From positions 1-6,712 of the forward strand of contig JAZNNH010000049.1 in assembly GCA_045580105.1 (NCBI GenBank): a DNA stretch of 6,712 nt, written 5' to 3'. Below are positions 1-5,837 of the stretch, piece by piece. The notes under the pieces are model-generated. The model was not told the origin of the DNA, searched no databases, and saw nothing but the letters and a program-made list of their open reading frames with translations. This stretch comes from RGIG5579 sp045580105. GTDB lineage: Bacteria; Bacillota; Clostridia; Oscillospirales; SIG627. The stretch's first letter is position 1, and each line of letters begins with the position of its first letter. Made by a program: the position numbers and the translations under genes.

Positions 1-801
1 AAAGGTAACGGTCGCGTTCTCTGTCAACTGCGGCAGGAGCGAATCATCCGCAAGCCGTGCGAGCTGGTCGAAATTTATGATCGGAAACGCGTTTGGATCG
101 AGTTTCTTTTCGTTCCAAGATTTGGCTTTGATATAATATGCCCAAGCCCCGTCATCGGTGTCAAGAGAAAAATTGCGGCTGTAAACCTTGCAGTTGGGCG
201 CCGAAACGTATAGCTTTCCTGAAAACGCGTTCCACGGGCTTATTACAATCATTCCCGATCGATTTGTTTTTAATTCCAACTCTTCAAAAGAAAAATCTCC
301 GAACAGACGAAAATCTGCTGACAAGGTTTGCTGAGAAAGCAAAACCTCGTTCCAAAAGAAAAGGTCGCCGCCTTCGGGCAAGCACTGTGTGACGGGTAAC
401 AGGTCCTGTGTATCGGTAATCCACGCTTGGCTCACTGTTTTTCCCAACATAACAAGAGAAAAAGAAGAATCAATCGCAAGAGAAAGCTCCTTGCTCTCGC
501 CTGCTGAGAGCCGGATTTGAGAAAGCTTCTGCGAGTCGGAAAAGAAAATGATCTGCAACTCTTCTTTTTCGTCGTTTTTGACGGAAAGGACCTCATCACC
601 TTTCGGCAGATCAAAAGTTTCGTTTTCGGGGAACAGTGTGCTCTGTCCAAGCGAAACGGTAACGGCGGCGGGTTTTGCGCGAAAAACACCGCCATAGATT
701 CCGCCACGAAGGGAATCCACAAACAAAAGAAAGCATATTAAGAGAAGAAAAACGGTAGCCACGAGAGCAATCAGTAGCTTTTTCGGAATCGTTCTTTTCA
801 T
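1..801 (-). CDS. Membrane-anchored extracytoplasmic protein, partial (3' end beyond window)
   Basis: The frame is open from an ATG at 801 to the left edge with no stop: 267 codons, so the C-terminus is missing. Residues 1-8 are basic (MKRTIPKK). Residues 9-28 are one hydrophobic segment with no clear signal-peptidase site, which predicts an N-in membrane anchor with the rest outside the cell. From about residue 45 the chain is rich in beta-forming stretches with alternating hydrophobic residues, especially 150-215, and then reads NFDQLARLADDSLLPQLTEN (243-262). That pattern resembles the lead-in to a parallel beta-helix, but this is inference and I do not recognise a named family. The start is supported by AGGAG at 806-810, only 4 nt upstream, which overlaps the stop of the preceding 58-codon ORF and suggests translational coupling. 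The other frames in this stretch look like shadows. Confidence 0.85.
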   Translation of the reverse strand, partial: MKRTIPKKLLIALVATVFLLLICFLLFVDSLRGGIYGGVFRAKPAAVTVSLGQSTLFPENETFDLPKGDEVLSVKNDEKEELQIIFFSDSQKLSQIRLSAGESKELSLAIDSSFSLVMLGKTVSQAWITDTQDLLPVTQCLPEGGDLFFWNEVLLSQQTLSADFRLFGDFSFEELELKTNRSGMIVISPWNAFSGKLYVSAPNCKVYSRNFSLDTDDGAWAYYIKAKSWNEKKLDPNAFPIINFDQLARLADDSLLPQLTENATVTF

Positions 802-808
802 AATTCTC

Positions 809-985
809 CTACTTTTCCAAAATAAAAATCTGTTCGTTAACGAGAGCTCCGCCCTCTTTACACTCGCGCACAATCGAGCGCGTCGCAACTTCTTTTTCAC
901 AAGGGATCATTTGATCGGTAAAATAGTAAATCTCGCGATAATCTCCGCCAAGCTTTGTTTTTCCTTGTATGACTTCAAATACCAT
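809..985 (-). CDS. Small hypothetical protein, 58 aa
   Basis: A 58-residue ORF starting MVFEVIQGKTKLGGDYREIY and ending at a TAG. The same frame is open further upstream, but that extension would translate the terminator of the neighbouring gene. The ATG at 985 is preferred because GTGAGG (994-999) lies 8 nt before it and an extended -10 candidate lies just upstream. The product is soluble-looking and charged, with two cysteines (C33 and C42) and neither a signal peptide nor a membrane segment. Its stop is 7 nt from the start of the downstream anchored protein, so the two are probably co-translated. I do not recognise the family. The spacing, ribosome binding site and compact arrangement argue for a real gene, but its length means chance cannot be excluded. 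Confidence 0.6.
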   Translation of the reverse strand: MVFEVIQGKTKLGGDYREIYYFTDQMIPCEKEVATRSIVRECKEGGALVNEQIFILEK

Positions 986-1010
986 CACAATCCCCTCACT
1001 TTCTTCTTTT

Positions 1011-1021
1011 ATTTTAACACA
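1011..1021 (-). promoter_or_regulatory. Candidate extended -10 promoter for the 58-aa gene
   Basis: The minus strand reads TGTGTTAAAAT: a TAAAAT hexamer (5 of 6 matches to TATAAT, at 1011-1016) preceded directly by TGTGT, which fits the TRTGn extended -10 motif of Gram-positive promoters. No good -35 box is visible; the correctly spaced hexamer is an all-T run. It lies between the terminator of the beta-helix gene and the ribosome binding site of the small ORF. Transcription would start near 1004, giving a leader of about 19 nt. Confidence 0.4.
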
Positions 1022-1048
1022 AAAAGAGTAAGAAAAAAAGGGTTTTGT

Positions 1049-1083
1049 AAAAACAAAAACCCTCGGCTTCCACCGAGGGTTTT
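1049..1083 (-). terminator. Intrinsic terminator of the beta-helix protein gene
   Basis: A perfect 11-bp stem (1056-1066 paired with 1073-1083, core CCCTCGG/CCGAGGG) has a 6-nt loop. On the minus strand it is followed by an uninterrupted T-rich tail, TTTTTGTTTTT including the stem's own Ts. It begins 20 nt after the TAA of the 977-residue gene, so that gene should end here. Downstream genes then need readthrough or their own promoter. Confidence 0.92.
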
Positions 1084-1103
1084 GCTTAATTGGCTTTAAA
1101 TGA

Positions 1104-1484
1104 TTACTGATAGAGTTTCGCAGCTTCCAGATAAGCCAGAACGGCTTGCGCAACTTCTACCGAATTGCCATTCTCAATGTAAGCATTGCAGGAATAAGCA
1201 ACGCTATTGGTTGCAGCAGCTGCAAGTTCGGATCCGATGTACAGATGCAAATCGTAAACTTCGGTCATTTCCGCAACATCAAGAATCAGAGTAACCATAT
1301 AGTTATACTCTTCGCTGCCCTCAACCTTTTGAACAACGATCTTAGAAGCAGGAAGCTCAATTCCGCTTTCATGGTTGAATGCGCGAACCGTGAATTCCTC
1401 TGATGCACGCAGATAATAATTCATTGCGATCTTCTCATCCAAAGAAAGACTGTTGGAAACGAAGACAACACCGCGCAGGTATTT
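1104..1484 (-). repeat. C-terminal module copy B of the 977-aa protein (coding repeat)
   Basis: Encodes residues 852-977. Features: a LSLDEKIAMNYYL strand (864-876), a VTLILDVAEMTEVYDLHLYI segment (915-934), and a final helix QAVLAYLEAAKLY (964-976). Its layout parallels copy A at 1560-1970: a hydrophobic LxLDExIxxxxxL strand, a central beta segment, then a helix of the AVxxYxxxA type. The copies are strongly diverged, so this is an old duplication seen at protein level only. Confidence 0.6.
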
Positions 1485-4037
1485 CTGAACACTGGGAGTA
1501 GTGGTATCGCTTCCGACATAGACAACTTCAGGATATTGAACTGCGTCCTGGGTGCCGTCGAAACGATTGTTTGCTTCGGTACCGTAGTTGTGAACGGCTT
1601 TCAGTAGGTATTCCAGTTCGGCATCGCCGGTTTCGTGAGCATAAGAAATGCCGCTTTCCAAAAGATCGTAAACCGTATAGGTTTTCACATTGTCACCGCC
1701 CAAAACAACGAGAAGTTGTTCGTCATACTGGGAAGCAGGAATGCCAAGACCGGCATAGAAGGTAAAGTATTCAACGCTGCCTGCGGTTTTGATGCTATCT
1801 GCAGGGAATGCGTTCTTGTCTGCGATTTCACCCTCGGCAAATTTCTTGCCTGCGAAGGTTACGGAATAGGTCCACTTACCGTTTTCATCAATGAAATCTT
1901 CAATATCGGATTTGGAAACCCAGAAGGTAACGCCGAGCGTTTCGTCCAAATGGAAGTTTACCATTGTTTCAAGACCGGGAGCTCCGGAATCGGCAAAAGG
2001 ACCGGCAGAACCGATGAGTTTCTTGCCGTCAAAGGTAGCAGAGCCGGCTACCGACTGATCTTTGCTGGTGGGATGCACCAACTGGATGGGGTGCTCGTCC
2101 GAGAACTCAAAGTAAACGTGACCGTCTTTCCAGTTCTGAGTCTGAATCAAGACCAGTCCCTCGTCCTCCATGGCATCGGCTTTTACTTCCGTATCTTCGC
2201 CGATCTGATAGTTATAATCTCCGGCACCAAAGGTGGTGGTCAAATTCTCAGCTGCAGGAAGTGCCGCATAGAGGGCGATGTCACCATCCTGGGGCTTCAA
2301 CGTTAAGCTTGCGCATCCTACCGTTGCGTCTTCGCTCTGATTGGAACCATATACGTCACCGTTGAACGTGCCGCCGGTAAGAAGAGTGGTGATGTTGGAA
2401 TGGACAGAACCGCTGTCAAAGTTACCTGCTACAAACGCACCGTCGACTTGTACGCCGGAAAGCTTGGTCGTAACGTTTTCGCCTACGTCGCCGCTACGGT
2501 TACCGCCAATGAAATTACCGTTGAACGTGCAGTTCGAAATTTCGTTATGGATGCTTCCGGAAACCGTTCCGTCTGCGTGACCTGCCACAAAGCTACCTGC
2601 GACCGTCGTGTCGGTCAGGGTGTTTTTAATCTGTGCTGCCGTGCTGTTGGCTGTGCCGGCACCGCCGTAGAAGTTGTTGCCAAAGTCCATACCGGTCACA
2701 TTGTTCACAACCGTACCTGCGTTCGCATTTGCACCGGCACCGTAATAATAGGAAATGGAACCGCCGGTGATGTTGTTGATAACGGTGGTTGACTCAGCGG
2801 TCTTCGTTTCACCGCCGCCGCCGTAGAAATAACCGATCTTACCGCCGGTGACGTTATTGGTGATCGTACCGTCAACCTGAGCGATATTACTACCGGAGCT
2901 GGAACCGCCGGTGCCGTAGTACTTCGCGATTTCACCGGAAGTCATATTAAGAGTAATGTTGCCTTGGGTGTGTCCGTTCGACGATGCGATGAGCTTTGAC
3001 GTAATTTTACCGCCCATGACGTTGTGCGTAACGTCGGCGTGAAGACCGGCGCCCGAAGCGGCAGAGCTATTCGTCGAATAAACGGTACCGACCGTGCTGC
3101 CTTCCATGTAGTTGAAGGTTGCGCCTTCGGAAAGCCCGTAATGTCCGGAACGGGCCACGTAAAAGCCGGTCAGTTCAGCGCCCTCTTTGAGGTTGAGGGT
3201 GAACTTTCTCAAGTCGTTCGTAGTCGCGGTCGAAGACATCGCAAGAGCAGCGATGTTGCCGAGCTTGGAGTTTTCGATGTTGACGGTCAAGCCGACCAGC
3301 GGAACTCTGTAGTTGTGCAAGTACCAAGCCACACTACTACTGCGAGCCGAGTCAGTATAGTTCTTAACGGTGACGACCTTATCGTAGTTGAGGGTCGTGT
3401 TCGTGGTGTAGTAATCGAAGACCACGTATGCCTGACCGACGTCGGTGCCGGTTCTTTCGTTGGCAATCCGAACGTTGTCCAGCGTTACGTCGTAGCCGGA
3501 GAAGCAGACGTATCTCTGAGCAAAGAACGTTCCCGTGGGGTTCATTCCGACTCGGATATCATGAACCTTGATGGTGATATCAATATCCTTGAAATAGATA
3601 TCATTATAGAACGCAGCTTGCGTATAGCTGGAGGAAGCTGAGGCGCTCAAATATGCCAGATAGATGTCGGAATAGTCGTCCGCACTCGTGGTGTTCTGCG
3701 ACGTGATCGTAATCGGCAACCGATGGCCGTTTGCGTCCAAAGCCACCGTATTGTCGGGCGAGTACGTCGTGGTTGTAATACGATCCACGATAATCAGCTT
3801 CAAGCGAGAACCGGTGGGCAGTTTCATTGCATTCGCTTTTTGAATGGCGCTGGAAATCGAAGTGAATGCCGTTGCCTCGTCGGATCCGGAAGTATTATCA
3901 CCGTGGTCTGAAACGTAAAAGATCACGGTATTGGCGCTTGCATCAACATAATTGCTGAGCAAAACAGCGCAGCCAAGTACCAAAACCAAGGCAAACGCCA
4001 AAGATAATCCTTTCAAAATTTTAGAGTTCTTAAACAT
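1104..4037 (-). CDS. Secreted beta-helix repeat surface protein with two C-terminal modules, 977 aa
   Basis: A large exported protein, probably displayed on or released from the cell surface; substrate or partner unknown. Residues 1-35 form a signal peptide: basic start (K3, K6, K9), hydrophobic core 11-28, and a likely signal-peptidase I site after ASA (33-35). Residues 39-70 (FYVSDHGDN... then SISSAIQKAN) match the usual opening of right-handed parallel beta-helix proteins. About 331-570 holds roughly nine imperfect units of 24-31 residues, many with NNVTGG or NNITGG followed by an aromatic-rich YFYGGG-like turn, typical of stacked beta-helix rungs. Residues 690-826 and 852-977 look like two copies of a module seen at the C-termini of clostridial surface proteins (NFHLDETLGVTFWV; YLLKAVHNYG). 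There is no LPXTG, SLH or cell-wall-binding repeat, so attachment is unexplained. The start has an ideal AGGAGG 8 nt upstream. It is transcribed alone, with its own promoter and terminator. An adhesin or carbohydrate-binding role is possible but unproven; I see no catalytic motif. Confidence 0.9.
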   Translation of the reverse strand: MFKNSKILKGLSLAFALVLVLGCAVLLSNYVDASANTVIFYVSDHGDNTSGSDEATAFTSISSAIQKANAMKLPTGSRLKLIIVDRITTTTYSPDNTVALDANGHRLPITITSQNTTSADDYSDIYLAYLSASASSSYTQAAFYNDIYFKDIDITIKVHDIRVGMNPTGTFFAQRYVCFSGYDVTLDNVRIANERTGTDVGQAYVVFDYYTTNTTLNYDKVVTVKNYTDSARSSSVAWYLHNYRVPLVGLTVNIENSKLGNIAALAMSSTATTNDLRKFTLNLKEGAELTGFYVARSGHYGLSEGATFNYMEGSTVGTVYSTNSSAASGAGLHADVTHNVMGGKITSKLIASSNGHTQGNITLNMTSGEIAKYYGTGGSSSGSNIAQVDGTITNNVTGGKIGYFYGGGGETKTAESTTVINNITGGSISYYYGAGANANAGTVVNNVTGMDFGNNFYGGAGTANSTAAQIKNTLTDTTVAGSFVAGHADGTVSGSIHNEISNCTFNGNFIGGNRSGDVGENVTTKLSGVQVDGAFVAGNFDSGSVHSNITTLLTGGTFNGDVYGSNQSEDATVGCASLTLKPQDGDIALYAALPAAENLTTTFGAGDYNYQIGEDTEVKADAMEDEGLVLIQTQNWKDGHVYFEFSDEHPIQLVHPTSKDQSVAGSATFDGKKLIGSAGPFADSGAPGLETMVNFHLDETLGVTFWVSKSDIEDFIDENGKWTYSVTFAGKKFAEGEIADKNAFPADSIKTAGSVEYFTFYAGLGIPASQYDEQLLVVLGGDNVKTYTVYDLLESGISYAHETGDAELEYLLKAVHNYGTEANNRFDGTQDAVQYPEVVYVGSDTTTPSVQKYLRGVVFVSNSLSLDEKIAMNYYLRASEEFTVRAFNHESGIELPASKIVVQKVEGSEEYNYMVTLILDVAEMTEVYDLHLYIGSELAAAATNSVAYSCNAYIENGNSVEVAQAVLAYLEAAKLYQ
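1560..1970 (-). repeat. C-terminal module copy A of the 977-aa protein (coding repeat)
   Basis: Encodes residues 690-826. Features: MVNFHLDETLGVTFWV (692-707), YAGLGIPASQYDEQLLVVLG (761-780), TYTVYDLL (786-793) and a helix ending LLKAVHNYGTEANNRF (811-826). The order 'strand, GIPA-type segment, TYxVxDxL, helix with AxxNYGxxA' is what I know from repeated C-terminal domains of uncharacterised clostridial surface proteins. Confidence 0.65.
2328..3047 (-). repeat. Beta-helix repeat region, about nine imperfect units of 24-31 residues
   Basis: Encodes residues 331-570 of the 977-aa protein. Unit starts fall near residues 331, 357, 388, 416, 441, 468, 495, 521 and 547. Units 3-5 share NNVTGG/NNITGG/NNVTGM followed by YFYGGG, YYYGAG or NFYGGA. 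Units 6-9 have a variant with GSFVAGH, GNFIGGN, GAFVAGN and GDVYGSN. The shift from aromatic glycine turns to FxAGN turns suggests two sub-families of rungs. The repeats are visible in protein and only weakly in DNA, so they are not recent tandem copies. Confidence 0.8.
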
Positions 4038-4045
4038 TGGCAGAA

Positions 4046-4051
4046 CCTCCT
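4046..4051 (-). promoter_or_regulatory. Consensus Shine-Dalgarno for the 977-aa protein
   Basis: AGGAGG, fully complementary to the 16S rRNA tail, sits 8 nt before the ATG at 4037. It fixes the start codon and predicts strong translation. Confidence 0.93.
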
Positions 4052-4062
4052 GTCATTTGTCA

Positions 4063-4082
4063 ATGGGTATACCTGTACCCAT
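4063..4082. promoter_or_regulatory. 20-bp inverted repeat in leader of beta-helix gene: possible operator
   Basis: ATGGGTA (4063-4069) and TACCCAT (4076-4082) are perfect 7-bp arms around a 6-nt centre that includes the small palindrome GGTATACC (4066-4073). It lies about 14 bp downstream of the -10 box and 11 bp upstream of the Shine-Dalgarno, so it would be at roughly +8 to +28 of the transcript. The geometry fits a repressor operator, or a small hairpin in the leader RNA. No T-run follows, so it is not a terminator. The binding protein is unknown. Confidence 0.45.
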
Positions 4083-4096
4083 AATAACTTATCATC

Positions 4097-4125
4097 ATTA
4101 TAACTGCTTTTTTTCAACTTTGCAA
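4097..4125 (-). promoter_or_regulatory. Sigma-A type promoter for the 977-aa protein
   Basis: On the minus strand a TTGCAA -35 box (4120-4125) and a perfect TATAAT -10 box (4097-4102) are separated by exactly 17 bp. Transcription should start near 4090, giving a leader of about 50 nt that contains the inverted repeat and the AGGAGG site. The rest of the intergenic region (4126-4239) is A+T-rich, and I find no convincing terminator for the upstream comEC gene in it. Confidence 0.85.
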
Positions 4126-4239
4126 GAGAAAATTGCTCCTCTTTCTTGCTGTTTTTGCCGTTTTTCTATTTTTCAGCATTTTTAATAAAGATGACATCGC
4201 AAAATTGTGCAGTTTTAAATCAATTTTTTTGCTGTTTTT

Positions 4240-5748
4240 TCAAAAAATGGGAAGCAAAACCATAGAAGCAATCAAAATGCCCAAAAAGACGTATAAAACC
4301 GAGATCACTTTTCGACGCGTCGCCATCAAAGCCACGAGGATCAAAATCAGAACCATTGCTGCCAAAGCGGAAACATCACCCAATTCGAGCGCCGGCGGTG
4401 CCGCAGAGGCCAAAGTGTCACAAAATCGCAGAAAAGCACCAACCATACTGCGGGAAACCCAAAGGAAGAACGTACCGATCGGCCGGATGAAAAAGGCAAA
4501 ACAAGTCAACATTCCGAGCGCAAGACAGAGCGAAAACATCGGGGGCAGAATCAGGGAAAACAGAGGGGCAAGAACAACCGACTCGCCGAACAAAAGAAGC
4601 TGAAAAGGAAACGAAAATACAAAAGCGGAAAGAGAGATAATAAACAGACAAAAGAGAGCAAAGCACCACTTTGCAAGGATTTCTTTTTTACCGATTTTGC
4701 TCTCTTGAAAGCGCAGGGTAATCCCCTCGCACAAGACGGAACCCGCCACCAAAATGCCGAAGGTGCTGGAAAAGGAAAGCACAAAAGAGGCGCAGGTCAG
4801 AATCTGTACGTTTTGAACCGCCAGAAGGCAAGCGGCAAAGACCAGTGCCGTAACGGAATCGCCCGGTCGGAAAAAGAAATCGGCAATCAAAGGCAAAATT
4901 GCCATCACCACCGCCCGAAAAACGGAAACGGTGCCTTGTGTGATGAAAAACAAAAACAAAATAATCGGAATCATCAAAAGAGCTCTTTTTCTCTGACCGA
5001 TTCCAAAGATGCGAATCATCCAAGCAAAGACAGCAAGAAACTGAGTAATGTGAAGTCCTGAAATGGCAATCAAGTGGGAAGAGGCAATGCGGCGAAACGT
5101 TTCGGTGTCGAGCTGAGAAAGCCGCGTCCGATCGGAAAGCAAAACAGCACGCAAAAAGCCACCCTCACGGCTGCCCCCGAAGGCATCTGCGATGCTGCGG
5201 CGAAGATTGCCCAAGAAAGCATATCCGATATGACTGCCTTTCACCTGAAAATCGTTTTGGAGTACCCCTTTCAGATCCACGTTTTCCTGTTTCCAAGCAT
5301 CGGAAACGCGGGAAGACAGGGTCAAAGTAACTTGGACCATATCGCCAACTTTGGGCAAACGATCCGACTTGACCCGAATCTTGGCGCGATGCGGCAGACG
5401 AGCCGAAAGGTCGAATTCTTGATCCGAGCAACGCGTTACCACCCCGCTGACCGTCACGCATTTTTGGTCATATTGATCGGAAAGGCGAGCATCTTTTTGT
5501 CTTTGCACGCCCACAACGATCACACAAAGAGCCAGACCGACCAACGCCAACAGGAAGATGGAAAAGAAGCCCGTTTTCCGAAAACAGATGCCCAGAAGCA
5601 ACAGAACAACAAAGATCCCGCAAACCAAAACAAGCGCAAGCAAATCGGAAAGGAGGGCGAAAATCAAACAGCCGAAAAGAAACGGAATTCCGATGCTGTT
5701 TAACGTCTGACCGAAGAAAAACGAGCGAAATCGCGGGGAAACGTCCAT
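4240..5748 (-). CDS. comEC: ComEC/Rec2-family membrane protein lacking the metallo-beta-lactamase domain, 502 aa
   Basis: ComEC proteins form the inner-membrane channel through which single-stranded DNA enters during natural transformation. Here residues 20-80 hold two to three membrane segments, and 96-170 form the soluble OB-fold-like part of the DUF4131 domain (VTVSGVVTRC, LPKVGDMVQVTL). From about 180 the competence domain begins, with the signature HLIAISGLHI (225-234) and SVFRAVVMA (275-283), followed by many hydrophobic helices to the C-terminus. Typical full-length ComEC (about 750-800 aa) ends in a metallo-beta-lactamase-like domain. This one stops at a TGA after a last membrane helix (482-502), and the following 200 bp do not encode the missing part. 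Start chosen at the ATG with AAAGGAG 8 nt upstream (5757-5763). It follows a terminator, so it needs a nearby promoter or readthrough. No comEA, comFA or pilin gene is beside it. Family call is firm; function in DNA uptake is inferred. Confidence 0.92.
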   Translation of the reverse strand: MDVSPRFRSFFFGQTLNSIGIPFLFGCLIFALLSDLLALVLVCGIFVVLLLLGICFRKTGFFSIFLLALVGLALCVIVVGVQRQKDARLSDQYDQKCVTVSGVVTRCSDQEFDLSARLPHRAKIRVKSDRLPKVGDMVQVTLTLSSRVSDAWKQENVDLKGVLQNDFQVKGSHIGYAFLGNLRRSIADAFGGSREGGFLRAVLLSDRTRLSQLDTETFRRIASSHLIAISGLHITQFLAVFAWMIRIFGIGQRKRALLMIPIILFLFFITQGTVSVFRAVVMAILPLIADFFFRPGDSVTALVFAACLLAVQNVQILTCASFVLSFSSTFGILVAGSVLCEGITLRFQESKIGKKEILAKWCFALFCLFIISLSAFVFSFPFQLLLFGESVVLAPLFSLILPPMFSLCLALGMLTCFAFFIRPIGTFFLWVSRSMVGAFLRFCDTLASAAPPALELGDVSALAAMVLILILVALMATRRKVISVLYVFLGILIASMVLLPIF

Positions 5749-5790
5749 ATTCCATTCTCCTTTCCTTCGTTTGAATCTTCATAAAATTAC

Positions 5791-5821
5791 AAAAAATTCC
5801 CGGTCAAAACCAGGAATTTTT
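5791..5821 (-). terminator. Intrinsic terminator of the M23 peptidase gene
   Basis: A 12-position stem with one C/A mismatch (5792-5803 with 5810-5821) and a 6-nt loop starts 16 nt after the TGA of the peptidase gene. On the minus strand it ends in six Ts, followed by more A/T. The A/T-rich stem base makes it partly bidirectional in appearance, but no plus-strand gene uses it. Confidence 0.8.
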
Positions 5822-5837
5822 CCGTTTTGTTTGCACG

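Noticed and set aside
986..1153. An upstream extension of the 58-aa ORF to an ATG at 1153 (114 residues).
   Set aside because: It would start inside the coding end of the 977-aa gene and run through the terminator hairpin, and it translates into unlikely sequence. The ATG at 985 has a good ribosome binding site.
1635..2306. A 223-codon open frame on the plus strand, antisense to the 977-aa protein gene.
   Set aside because: It lies entirely within the real gene, has no ribosome binding site that I can see, and its protein shows no domain logic. It is a by-product of the codon usage of the gene on the other strand.
2328..3047. The repeat block considered as a CRISPR array or recent tandem DNA duplication.
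   Set aside because: The units differ in length and DNA sequence, keep one reading frame, and are similar only as protein. There are no identical direct repeats with unique spacers.
3024..3641. A 205-codon plus-strand frame opposite the beta-helix region, with G- and V-rich sequence.
   Set aside because: It mirrors the repetitive glycine and threonine codons of the true gene. The minus-strand frame has signal peptide, promoter, ribosome binding site and terminator; this one has none.
4122..4149. An inverted repeat GCAAGA...TCTTGC in the comEC / beta-helix gene gap, considered as a terminator for comEC.
   Set aside because: The arms are only 6 bp with a 16-nt loop, and on the minus strand no T-run follows. 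A T-run exists only on the plus side, where there is no gene to terminate. It also overlaps the -35 box.
5074..5703. A 209-codon plus-strand frame opposite comEC.
   Set aside because: The minus-strand frame encodes clear ComEC signature motifs, so the opposite frame is a shadow.
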